From CAZCAQ01 sp964563965 (GTDB lineage: Bacteria > Patescibacteriota > WWE3 > UBA101185 > UBA10185): 16,347 nucleotides of DNA. This document shows, one piece after another, positions 1-6,994 of the stretch. The notes beneath the pieces were generated by a model that worked only from the letters and a program-made list of their open reading frames with translations, was not told the origin of the DNA and did not search any database. Position numbers and translations under genes: made by a program. Position 1 is the first letter of the stretch; each line of letters begins with the position of its first letter. The stretch is taken from positions 1 through 16,347 of the forward strand of contig CAZLZI010000017.1 in the NCBI GenBank assembly GCA_964563965.1, written 5' to 3'.

Positions 1-130
1 CCTGTGTTATTGCAACCACATCTCTTACAAAAAGCGCCCAAAATGTTACGGTCTCAAGCCTTCCCGTGCCTTATAAACGTATATGTGTATGTGGGTAGCT
101 GACTTTCTTATATTTAACCTCATTCATTAC
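1..130. other. Window edge, no gene assigned
   Basis: All three plus-strand frames are open from the window edge for a short distance, with stops at 74-76, 96-98 and 106-108. A short minus-strand frame is also open over about 1-70. Any of these could be the end of a neighbouring gene, but 25-35 residues do not allow recognition and none shows a decisive motif. No tRNA or terminator hairpin is visible. The stretch from about 109 to 130 is plain AT-rich spacer before the promoter at 131. Confidence 0.4.
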
Positions 131-159
131 TTGCTCTACATTCCATATGCCTTTATACT
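131..159 (+). promoter_or_regulatory. Promoter of the holin-like/sortase pair
   Basis: A -35 box TTGCTC (131-136) and a -10 box TATACT (154-159) are separated by 17 nt. The ATG of the downstream gene begins 6 nt after the -10 box, so the predicted transcript starts at or next to the A of the ATG and is leaderless. No Shine-Dalgarno sequence is present. Confidence 0.7.
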
Positions 160-165
160 TTCTGT

Positions 166-495
166 ATGAAATTCTTAATCAATATATTAGCCACAACCAT
201 TGCAGTTTTTGTAGTTGCTCAAATACTTCCTGGGGTCGTATTAGATGACCTGACATCAGCATTTATTGTAGCTGTTGTTTTAGGTGTACTTAACACGTTT
301 GTTAAACCCATCATACAAATATTAACACTGCCTATAACTATTCTGACGTTAGGATTATTTTCAATGGTTGTAAATATTGCTTTGCTCTACTTGACTGACT
401 ACTTGGTAAAAGGACTTACACTAACATCGTTTTTAACTGTGATACTCTTTGGCTTTCTAGTATCCGTAATAAGCTCACTTCTTTCAAAGGTTTAG
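166..495 (+). CDS. Phage holin 4 superfamily (YvlD-like) membrane protein
   Basis: This is a 109-residue protein made almost entirely of hydrophobic segments, with about four membrane spans (roughly residues 4-22, 31-48, 55-80 and 85-107). The stretch around residues 43-65, with N-x-F-V-K-P-I followed by LTLPITILTLGLF, is the recognisable signature of the holin-4 superfamily (Pfam PF04020). Despite the family name, these are common chromosomal inner-membrane proteins of unknown function, and nothing phage-like surrounds this copy. The length is normal for the family. The ATG lies 6 nt after a TATACT -10 box and has no Shine-Dalgarno sequence. Its TAG stop shares one base with the GTG start of the sortase (TAGTG), so the two are probably co-transcribed and translationally coupled. 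The family assignment is firm and the function is not known. Confidence 0.85.
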   Translation: MKFLINILATTIAVFVVAQILPGVVLDDLTSAFIVAVVLGVLNTFVKPIIQILTLPITILTLGLFSMVVNIALLYLTDYLVKGLTLTSFLTVILFGFLVSVISSLLSKV

Positions 496-1145
496 TGAAA
501 AAATACCTGCCCGAAATCTTAATTGGTATAGGCATATTAATGCTTGTTTTGACCTATGGACCTGTTATTTATGCAGAAGTTGTATATCAAGTAAAGCAAC
601 TCAAAAATCAACGATACGGGTTAAATGAAAACGAAGGTATTACTGATAGTCCCTTTGCGCGTCTTATTTCCAGTAGACCTATACTTATAAAACCTGTAAA
701 TACAACCTTTTCACTTGTGATAGAAAAGATTGGTGTGAACGTACCTGTTGTTAAAAATGTTCCTGTGACAAATGAAGACACGTATATTGCTTCACTCAAG
801 TATGGTATAGCACATGCATCAACCTCTCCATACCCCTCAATTGAACCAGGCAATGTGTATTTATTTGCTCACTCATCGGTGAACTTTTGGCGATTAGGTA
901 AGTATGCTCAAGTATTTAATCTACTTCGAAAACTAGAAAACGGTGATAGAGCTCATGTCTTCTATAAAAATCAAGTGTATGTATATGAAGTCTTTGATAA
1001 GCAGGTTTACAAGGGATTTAATACCTATCCTATAAGAAGAAAAACGCTCGAGCCTATTTTAACGCTTCAAACCTGTGATCCTCCGGGGACAACACTTAAT
1101 AGAATGGTTGTAACCGCAAAACTTATAAGTGTAGATGACCTTTAA
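495..1145 (+). CDS. Sortase-family transpeptidase
   Basis: This 216-residue protein has one N-terminal membrane anchor (residues 5-30) and an extracytoplasmic sortase beta-barrel domain (about 70-212). The catalytic triad expected for the family is visible: His126 in FAHSS, Cys194 in TLQTC and Arg203 in LNRMV. Sortases cleave a C-terminal sorting signal and attach the protein to the envelope or polymerise pilins. The start is GTG at 495, overlapping the preceding stop by one base, with a weak AAGG at 487-490. The gene ends convergently with the PEGA gene, sharing bases 1142-1145. Length and the TLxTC motif fit a single-domain housekeeping-type sortase (class D/E-like), but the class is not certain. 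No LPXTG-type sorting signal is seen in any protein in this window, so the substrates must lie elsewhere. Confidence 0.9.
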   Translation: MKKYLPEILIGIGILMLVLTYGPVIYAEVVYQVKQLKNQRYGLNENEGITDSPFARLISSRPILIKPVNTTFSLVIEKIGVNVPVVKNVPVTNEDTYIASLKYGIAHASTSPYPSIEPGNVYLFAHSSVNFWRLGKYAQVFNLLRKLENGDRAHVFYKNQVYVYEVFDKQVYKGFNTYPIRRKTLEPILTLQTCDPPGTTLNRMVVTAKLISVDDL

Positions 1146-2320
1146 CGAATACCCACGGTATATAGATTAGTTTGATCGTCAGATGTAAAAGAAGTACTAA
1201 TTATTAATTTATCTCCTCCTGGGGAGCTAAATACTTGATCTGAATGAAGTGAGTTGCTATATATTTCTGTCTTATTCGTGCCGTCAATTCTAACAATACT
1301 TATCTTTCCTCTTTTTGTTCCTACAATATCGCCTTCAGTTAGAATTAAATGATAGCTATCGGCATACCATGCAATCTTAGGTTGTGTGTCTGTAACTTTA
1401 GTAGAAAACACTAAAGTTTGTGACTTTTCACCAACAGGGAGTGGTTTTTCCATGTTATAAACTCTGTATTCAATCATCCCATTAGTTCTTAGTCGGTAGA
1501 GAAACTTCTTATTATCTGGTGACCAGAGAGAATCTTCTCTTAGTGCTATTTGCTTTATATCGCTGGGCACATCAATTGCTTTAATCACTTCTGTTCTGAT
1601 CTTTATCTCTTTTTCTAGCCAAGACTTTCTAAGCAGTTCAGGAGATTCGGTAGATTCTGCAGTATTACCTTCAATATCCACAATATAGTACGCATCTACT
1701 TCGTTTTCCGGCACTGTTATAAGTAATTGTTTTTCATCTGGCGACCATTCAATATTTGTCCCCTTTGAAAACTGATTATATAAAGTATCTTCTAGGATGT
1801 TGTTAGCATTAGATTTAAATAAATCTAACCCTACATTTACAAGAGGGATGACCCATATACCTGGAGCTTCCGTGTCTGTTGAAAAGAAAGCTATTCTTGA
1901 AAGACTAGGCGCCATCGAAGGGTGTGCTGCCCCTGTATTAGTTAAAGGTTCCAGTCTTGGGGTCATGGAAACAAGTACCGCTGTAATATCAGTAACTAAT
2001 TCTGGAAATACTTCTATAGTTTTCTTCCATTCAACATAGCCGCTTTTTCTAATGGTTAAAACATACTTTTCTTGTGGCCTTAAATTTGAGATGGTATCAT
2101 CCGTGGCTGTAACTAAATCACCATTAAGATAAACATTTGCTCCTTCTGGTATGGATTTTGCACCGATCATGCCTGTTCTTCGAACTTGGATTTGATTATT
2201 GCCCGTTTCATTACGTGGCTTAGAAAGTCGATAGCCAGAGGTGTACAAGAAAAGCCCTGTAGTTATAAGTAATAAAACTAGTGCCGTAACCAAAGATTGT
2301 ACAATGTGTTTTTTATCCAT
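1142..2320 (-). CDS. Membrane-anchored PEGA-domain protein with TolB/WD40-like propeller
   Basis: From the ATG at 2320 the protein has 392 residues. An N-terminal membrane anchor (about residues 7-27) is followed by a PEGA domain (about 49-115, containing SIPEGANVYLNG and later RKSGY). The rest resembles TolB/WD40-like beta-propeller blades, recognisable from repeated W-S-P-D-x-K segments at about 192-202 and 265-273 and related strands near 140-160, 315-347 and 364-375. The topology suggests a surface protein with its propeller outside the cytoplasm; the ligand is unknown. A longer frame begins with TTG at 2329, but the TATAAT box at 2338-2333 would start transcription near 2326, downstream of that TTG, so I prefer the ATG. 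The gene is divergent from mreB and converges on the sortase with a 4-base overlap of stops. The domain calls are good and the role is unknown. Confidence 0.8.
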   Translation of the reverse strand: MDKKHIVQSLVTALVLLLITTGLFLYTSGYRLSKPRNETGNNQIQVRRTGMIGAKSIPEGANVYLNGDLVTATDDTISNLRPQEKYVLTIRKSGYVEWKKTIEVFPELVTDITAVLVSMTPRLEPLTNTGAAHPSMAPSLSRIAFFSTDTEAPGIWVIPLVNVGLDLFKSNANNILEDTLYNQFSKGTNIEWSPDEKQLLITVPENEVDAYYIVDIEGNTAESTESPELLRKSWLEKEIKIRTEVIKAIDVPSDIKQIALREDSLWSPDNKKFLYRLRTNGMIEYRVYNMEKPLPVGEKSQTLVFSTKVTDTQPKIAWYADSYHLILTEGDIVGTKRGKISIVRIDGTNKTEIYSNSLHSDQVFSSPGGDKLIISTSFTSDDQTNLYTVGIR

Positions 2321-2332
2321 ATTATCCAAGTC

Positions 2333-2338
2333 ATTATA
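2333..2338 (-). promoter_or_regulatory. -10 box of the PEGA gene promoter
   Basis: Read on the minus strand this is a perfect TATAAT, ending 12 nt before the ATG at 2320. The expected transcription start is near 2326, leaving a leader of about 5 nt. No convincing -35 box lies 16-18 nt upstream. It shares the 62-bp gap between start codons with the divergent mreB promoter. Confidence 0.55.
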
Positions 2339-2369
2339 CTAAATTTATAGCAAATTACATATTTAGAGT

Positions 2370-2375
2370 TATAAT
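2370..2375 (+). promoter_or_regulatory. -10 box of the mreB promoter
   Basis: A perfect TATAAT lies 7 nt upstream of the mreB ATG at 2383, so the mRNA should begin at or within a base or two of the start codon. No good -35 hexamer is seen, and no Shine-Dalgarno sequence fits in the remaining space. Confidence 0.6.
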
Positions 2376-2382
2376 TTGGACT

Positions 2383-3387
2383 ATGTTTAATAAGAAGATT
2401 GGGATTGATCTAGGGACGGCTAACTCTTTAGTGTATGTCCAGAAGCAAGGGATAATCTTACGGGAACCTACAGTTGTTGCCGTTACTATTGATGACGAAC
2501 AAGTAGTAGCAGTAGGGGAGGCAGCGCGGGAGATGCTTGGCAAGACACCAGAAGGGATTATTGCTACCAAACCATTAAAGAGTGGTGTTATAGCTGATTA
2601 TGTGGTTACAGAGGCTCTAATTCGCTATTTTATTACCAAAGCAGCTGGTACTATCAGATTCTTTCGTCCTGATGTCCTTATTTCAATTCCTGCAGGGGCT
2701 ACATCAGTTGAGGCGCGTGCTGTAATTGACGCTGCTTATTCCGCTGGTGTTAAAAATGCGTATCTTATTCCAGAGCCTCTCGCAGCTGCGATTGGCACTG
2801 GACTTCCTATATCAGAACCCACAGGCAATATGATTGTAAATATTGGTGGAGGTACAACCGAGATCGCCATCGTTTCGTTATATGGCATGGTTACACACGG
2901 TAGTGTGCGGGTTGCAGGTAATACTCTTGATGAAGCCCTAATTCTTCACCTTAGAAGAAAATACAATTTAATAGTAGGGGAGAATACTGCAGAACGGCTA
3001 AAAAAAGAAATAGGTTCCGCGTATCCACTTAATAAAGAAGAATTTTACGAAGTAAAAGGAAGAGATTCCATTTCTGGCTTTCCTAAAACAGTGACAATCG
3101 GATCGAATGAAATAACAGAGTGTTTTAGTTTCCCGCTTCAGCAAATTGCAATTGCTGTCAAAAACGTTTTAGAAAAGACACCACCGGAATTGTCATCAGA
3201 TGTCTTAGACAAAGGGATAGTTCTTAGTGGAGGTACCGCATTACTTAAAAATTTAGACAAATATCTCACAAATTTTGCAGGAGTTCCTGTTCACATTGCT
3301 GATGAACCTTTAAATGCTGTTATAAATGGTATTTCAAAAGTACTTGATAATTTAAGTTATTTTGAGAAAAGCCTACTAAGAAAATGA
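2383..3387 (+). CDS. mreB: Rod-shape-determining actin homologue MreB
   Basis: MreB is the bacterial actin that polymerises on the inner membrane and guides elongation of the cell wall. At 334 residues the length is typical. The ATPase-fold motifs are in order: phosphate-1 loop DLGTANSLVYV (residues 9-19), the IPEP segment with the catalytic-type Glu131, phosphate-2 loop NIGGGTTEIAI (153-163) and the adenosine motif LSGGTALL (281-288). One oddity stands out: the first residue of the phosphate-2 loop is Asn153, where MreB and actin normally have Asp (actin Asp154). The ATG follows a TATAAT box by 7 nt. The TGA stop overlaps the ATG of the glycosyltransferase by 4 bases (ATGA), which indicates an operon. 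No mreC or mreD is present in the window. The identification is secure. Confidence 0.96.
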   Translation: MFNKKIGIDLGTANSLVYVQKQGIILREPTVVAVTIDDEQVVAVGEAAREMLGKTPEGIIATKPLKSGVIADYVVTEALIRYFITKAAGTIRFFRPDVLISIPAGATSVEARAVIDAAYSAGVKNAYLIPEPLAAAIGTGLPISEPTGNMIVNIGGGTTEIAIVSLYGMVTHGSVRVAGNTLDEALILHLRRKYNLIVGENTAERLKKEIGSAYPLNKEEFYEVKGRDSISGFPKTVTIGSNEITECFSFPLQQIAIAVKNVLEKTPPELSSDVLDKGIVLSGGTALLKNLDKYLTNFAGVPVHIADEPLNAVINGISKVLDNLSYFEKSLLRK

Positions 3388-4265
3388 CAGAAGACATTAA
3401 AATACTTGACGTTAAAATTACAACTGGTTATACAATGCAAGAGGCTGTCAATGCTACGCTAAACCTTCTTGAAGATAAACGCTTGAACCATCATATTTGC
3501 ACAACTAATCCTGAATTTATTATTGATGCCCAAACTGATATTGATTTTAGAACTATCATAAACTCAAGTGACTTTTCTTTTCCAGATGGTGTAGGAGTTG
3601 CATTAGCTAAACTTTATTTGGACAAGATTGCAGACTATCCTAGAAATAGTGTGTTTGTCTTAAGAGCCTTATATAGTGGTATGACATTAATAAGCTATCT
3701 TTGGCAAGATAAAAGAAGTTTAAAGACTATTCCTGGAGTGTCCTTTGTATCCGAATTATGTAAAACTGCCTCCTCAAAGAAATTAACAGTTGGTTTCATA
3801 GGTGGTTGGCCTAGGGATAGTTATGGAAGACCTCTTCACGGAGAACATAATATCGCACAAACACTTTCAACTAAATTGACACATCAATACACAGGGTTAC
3901 AGATTTTAATTGCTGAATCAAATATATTTCACAAAGAGGACTATGATATTGATAGTAGAAACAAGATAAACGCTGTTTTAAAAGATCAAAAGGTTGATTT
4001 GCTTTTTGTCGCTTTTGGACATCCTCATCAAGAAAAATGGATAAAGCGAAATAAGGAGTTTATTAACGCTAATGTATGTATTGGAGTGGGTGGGGCTTTT
4101 GAGACTTTGCTTGCGGCTAATAGTGAGACAATACGTGGGTTTACAGGTAGTGGGTATGAGTGGCTGTATAGACTACTGACTCAACCGTGGCGCTATAAAA
4201 GAATATGCAAAGCGGTTGTAGTATTTCCTATCAAGGTTTTTATTAACAGCTTGCGTCATTCATAG
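3384..4265 (+). CDS. WecG/TagA/CpsF family (GT26) glycosyltransferase
   Basis: Family members transfer a UDP-activated sugar, for example N-acetylmannosamine(uronic acid), onto a polyprenyl-linked carrier during synthesis of cell-surface polymers. The family marks are clear: TTNPEF (residues 40-45, with the conserved Thr/Asn), the DGVGV loop with catalytic-type Asp68, GFIGG (137-141), AFGHPHQEKW (210-219), GVGGAFE (234-240) and GYEWLYRLLTQPWRYKR (257-273). At 293 residues it is longer than many family members because of extra sequence at about residues 84-116 between the catalytic loop and the PGVSF segment. The usual R-A-P motif before the EWLYR block is replaced by RGFTG. The ATG overlaps the mreB stop by 4 bases and has no Shine-Dalgarno sequence, so translation is probably coupled to mreB. 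Acceptor and donor cannot be read from the sequence. Confidence 0.9.
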   Translation: MTEDIKILDVKITTGYTMQEAVNATLNLLEDKRLNHHICTTNPEFIIDAQTDIDFRTIINSSDFSFPDGVGVALAKLYLDKIADYPRNSVFVLRALYSGMTLISYLWQDKRSLKTIPGVSFVSELCKTASSKKLTVGFIGGWPRDSYGRPLHGEHNIAQTLSTKLTHQYTGLQILIAESNIFHKEDYDIDSRNKINAVLKDQKVDLLFVAFGHPHQEKWIKRNKEFINANVCIGVGGAFETLLAANSETIRGFTGSGYEWLYRLLTQPWRYKRICKAVVVFPIKVFINSLRHS

Positions 4266-4348
4266 TGCATAACTAAACACTCCATCCTATTTTATGTTAT
4301 ATATGCTTTGGTTTTTATTAATATTGCATACATAATGTAAGAAAGTCA

Positions 4349-4378
4349 TTGACATTGCATTTACAGTCTGACTATCAT
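4349..4378 (+). promoter_or_regulatory. Promoter of the HTH regulator-like gene
   Basis: A perfect -35 TTGACA (4349-4354) is followed after 18 nt by TATCAT (4373-4378), which lies 6 nt before the ATG at 4385. The geometry matches the other leaderless promoters here. The longest open frame begins at a TTG that is the first codon-sized part of this -35 box, so it cannot be the translated start if this promoter is used. The preceding spacer (4266-4348) holds no clear terminator. Confidence 0.7.
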
Positions 4379-4384
4379 GAGTGC

Positions 4385-5365
4385 ATGACCATATTAGATT
4401 TAAAAGACAAACTATATACATCTACTGAAGTTGCTAACATATTAGGTGTTAGTCTAAGATCTGTTTACAGATACTTAGAAGAAGATAAGTTAAACGCTGA
4501 TGTGAAAACTGCTACAGGTAGACATAGATTCTCTAGACAAAACATAATGGACTTCTTATATCCAGATAGATCTAATGAAATTAAAAAGACACCAAATACC
4601 CCTACAAACAGAAGAACATTGCAAGAAGAGCCAGATGTTGTTAATCAATCACTTCATACTAATAAGCAATTCGATGACATGCCTAAGAGTAATAAAGATG
4701 AGGTAAGAGTTGATAGACATGATATGAGTGAGGTTGCATCACAGATAGAAGAAGAAGAGGTACCTGCGGTACAAAGTACTCCAAATGACGAAGAAACTGA
4801 ACCAGTTGACTGGTTAGCACGTTTTAGAGCTGCGGCAGAGAAGTACAGGAATGAACAAGCAGCTGTTGGGGTGACAGATGAAGAACCAGTAAGAGCAACT
4901 AGGAAGACTAATGAAGCTCCTGTAATTGAAAAAACAATTGACTCATTTATTCCAAAGTATGAAGAAGTAGTAATAGAAGAAAAAGCCGAATACTACTATT
5001 TGAGTGGAATTGGTGGTTTAAAGGACATAGCACAAGGTTTAGATAAAGCTGCCAAAAAAGCTTCCGTAGATTATGTGTTTACTATGGATGCAGGACTTTC
5101 ATTGTTTAAACCAATAAGACCTTTTTCAGTGATTCATGCATATGTTAGACCTCAAGACAGAGAATATTTTGAGAAGACCTTGAAACTAACTGAAGTATCC
5201 AAAAGTTCAGCGCAACTATGCTTATTGATGTCAGATGAAAAAGATTTATATGCATCAAAGGCCGAGATGTATGGACTTAGTGTTGTGTCAAAAGAACGTC
5301 TGAAACTCGATCTCATTTCTAATGGGGAAAAGGATCTGGTATCTGAGTTAGACAATCTTGCATAA
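4385..5365 (+). CDS. Putative HTH (MerR/excisionase-like) regulator with large C-terminal domain
   Basis: From the ATG at 4385 this has 326 residues in three parts. Residues 11-58 form a MerR/excisionase-type helix-turn-helix (YTSTEVANILGVSLRSVYRY, then ATGRHRFSRQNIMDFL). Residues 60-198 are a charged, low-complexity, mostly acidic linker with a possible short helix at 141-157. Residues 200-326 form a compact domain with several buried-looking strands (YYYLSGIGG, DYVFTMDAGLSLF, FSVIHAYV, AQLCLLM, YGLSVVS). I do not recognise this domain with certainty; the strand order loosely recalls AbiEi-like or other effector domains of archaeal-type regulators. DNA binding is inferred from the N-terminal part. 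The gene stands 30 nt upstream of glycogen synthase 1, which has its own promoter, so local control of the glucan genes is plausible but not shown. Confidence 0.75.
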   Translation: MTILDLKDKLYTSTEVANILGVSLRSVYRYLEEDKLNADVKTATGRHRFSRQNIMDFLYPDRSNEIKKTPNTPTNRRTLQEEPDVVNQSLHTNKQFDDMPKSNKDEVRVDRHDMSEVASQIEEEEVPAVQSTPNDEETEPVDWLARFRAAAEKYRNEQAAVGVTDEEPVRATRKTNEAPVIEKTIDSFIPKYEEVVIEEKAEYYYLSGIGGLKDIAQGLDKAAKKASVDYVFTMDAGLSLFKPIRPFSVIHAYVRPQDREYFEKTLKLTEVSKSSAQLCLLMSDEKDLYASKAEMYGLSVVSKERLKLDLISNGEKDLVSELDNLA

Positions 5366-5380
5366 TATTTGTTGCTGTTG

Positions 5381-5389
5381 TGCTAGAAT
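5381..5389 (+). promoter_or_regulatory. Extended -10 promoter of glycogen synthase 1
   Basis: TGC plus TAGAAT (-10 box 5384-5389) forms a TGn-extended -10 element 6 nt before the ATG at 5396. A TTGCAT at 5358-5363 is 20 nt upstream of the -10 box, too far for a normal -35, so the extended element probably carries recognition. The transcript should be leaderless. Confidence 0.6.
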
Positions 5390-5395
5390 TGGTGC

Positions 5396-6964
5396 ATGGC
5401 GCCTAATAGAATAATAGATGCATTAGAAAATCTTATCTCAGATGTTCCCCTAAATGAGAATGCAAAACGTATTCTATTAGTTGGTGCCGAGGCCATGCCT
5501 TATGCAAAAGTTGGTGGGTATTCCATCGTTCTACTCTATTTATCCCGAGCGTTAAAGAATCAAGGCCATGATGTAAGAATATTCATGCCAAAATTTGGGT
5601 TCATTGATCAGCAAGAAAACTATGAACTAGAGATGTTAGTTGAGGGGTTAAAAATACCTACCGGTTCTGAAGTGGAACCTGATCTCATCTGCAATGTTAA
5701 GACTCATGTAAATCAATACGGCATCATCACATATTTTTTAGAGAATATGGAATACTATGAAAAACGTGCTAATGTCTACGGTTACTATGATGACCCTATT
5801 AGATGGGGTTTGTTATGTAGAGGGGTTTTAGAGTTTATTAAAACTAAAGAGTTTGTCCCTGATATTATCCATACTAATGATTGGCATACTGGTTTAGTTG
5901 CGAACTTTCTTAAAACTGTATACAAGAAAGACTCTGATTTAAAGGATATCGCAACTCTTCATACAATACACAGTATTGCACATCAAGGAAACATAGTTTC
6001 ACAAAATACTTCAGAATTAGATTATGACGATGGGCAAAACGCTTTACCTGGATTATTAGAAGATAGGTTTCTTAAACTAAACTTTATGCGTCGTGGCATT
6101 ATTTATTCTGATGCCGTAAATACTGTTTCAAAAACATATGCCAAAGAGATTCTTACTCCAGAATATGGTTGTGGATTAGATAAACTATTGTTAGAAGTCA
6201 GAAGTAAGCTTTTTGGCATAATTAACGGCATGGACTATGAAGAATTTAATCCTGCAACTGATAAATATATAGATACCAATTTTGATGTGAAATCTATTGA
6301 TCGACGCGTTAAAAATAAACTAGCTTTGCAGGATGAAATGGATCTGGCTGTGTCTGAAGACACACTGTTGTTTGGGTTTGTTGGCAGACTAGATCATCAA
6401 AAAGGTGTTGACCTCATTGTTAAAACGCTTGACCAAGCACTTAAGGAATACAATATACAGTTCGTGCAAGTAGGTGGTGGCGATGAGTATATTGTCGAAT
6501 TGCTTAAAAGTCTTAAAGCCAAGTATCCACAAAAAGTAGGTATACATACATATCCAAATTTTGTATTACCTAGGCTGTTTTTTGCAGGCGCAGATGTCAT
6601 ACTTTATCCATCACGTTTTGAACCGTGTGGTATTGTTCAATTGGAAGCAATGCGCTACGGTAGTATACCTATGGTAAGAAAAGTCGGTGGTTTAAATGAT
6701 ACGGTTACTGATTTCGATTCTCAAACTTTAGAAGGTACTGGTTTTGTTTTCAAGGAGTTTAATGAAATGTCATTATTTGGGCAGATAGCGCGTGCAGTAG
6801 AAGTCTATAAACATAAGATAATATGGAAAAAGCTACAACACAATTGTCTTATGGAAGACTTTAGCTGGGACTTTAGTGCCAAACACTACTCTAAGCTGTA
6901 TGACACGTGTAGTTCGCTGCTTGTTAAACCCTACCCGAAGAGTTACGATCCTTTAGAATCTTGA
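5396..6964 (+). CDS. glgA: GT5 glycogen/starch synthase, divergent copy
   Basis: Glycogen synthases of family GT5 add glucose from ADP- or UDP-glucose to an alpha-1,4-glucan. The two Rossmann halves are intact: a KVGG substrate loop (residues 38-41), HTNDWHTG (159-166), TLHTIHSIAHQG (187-198), GIINGMDYEEF (274-284), VGRLDHQKGVDLI (329-341, with Arg331 and Lys336) and SRFEPCGIVQLEAM (406-419, with Glu409). Several features set it apart from the copy at 9942: an extra N-terminal segment of about 24 residues, KVGGYSIVL instead of the usual KxGGLGDV, HTIHS in place of TIHN, and a complete E-x7-E motif (Glu409/Glu417) as in many GT4 enzymes. At 522 residues it is somewhat longer than typical GlgA. 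Glucan synthase activity is likely, but donor and acceptor may differ from standard GlgA. The stop codon overlaps the -35 box of the small RNA promoter. Confidence 0.9.
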   Translation: MAPNRIIDALENLISDVPLNENAKRILLVGAEAMPYAKVGGYSIVLLYLSRALKNQGHDVRIFMPKFGFIDQQENYELEMLVEGLKIPTGSEVEPDLICNVKTHVNQYGIITYFLENMEYYEKRANVYGYYDDPIRWGLLCRGVLEFIKTKEFVPDIIHTNDWHTGLVANFLKTVYKKDSDLKDIATLHTIHSIAHQGNIVSQNTSELDYDDGQNALPGLLEDRFLKLNFMRRGIIYSDAVNTVSKTYAKEILTPEYGCGLDKLLLEVRSKLFGIINGMDYEEFNPATDKYIDTNFDVKSIDRRVKNKLALQDEMDLAVSEDTLLFGFVGRLDHQKGVDLIVKTLDQALKEYNIQFVQVGGGDEYIVELLKSLKAKYPQKVGIHTYPNFVLPRLFFAGADVILYPSRFEPCGIVQLEAMRYGSIPMVRKVGGLNDTVTDFDSQTLEGTGFVFKEFNEMSLFGQIARAVEVYKHKIIWKKLQHNCLMEDFSWDFSAKHYSKLYDTCSSLLVKPYPKSYDPLES

Positions 6965-6988
6965 CATTATTGTCATATATTGTATAAT
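6961..6988 (+). promoter_or_regulatory. Consensus promoter of the small RNA
   Basis: TTGACA (6961-6966), a 16-nt spacer and TATAAT (6983-6988) make the closest match to the vegetative sigma consensus in the window. It does not sit against a start codon: the nearest downstream gene starts at 7162, after a terminator. The -35 box overlaps the glycogen synthase 1 stop codon. The expected transcription start is about 6995. Confidence 0.75.
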
Positions 6989-6994
6989 CCGGAA

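Noticed and set aside
166..1145. Prophage or lysis module because of the holin-4 name
   Set aside because: Holin-4 superfamily proteins are common chromosomal membrane proteins, and no endolysin, integrase, capsid or other phage gene is nearby.
4385..4560. Excisionase of a mobile element
   Set aside because: The N-terminal helix-turn-helix resembles excisionases, but the protein is far longer than an Xis and there is no integrase, attachment-site repeat or insertion sequence in the window.
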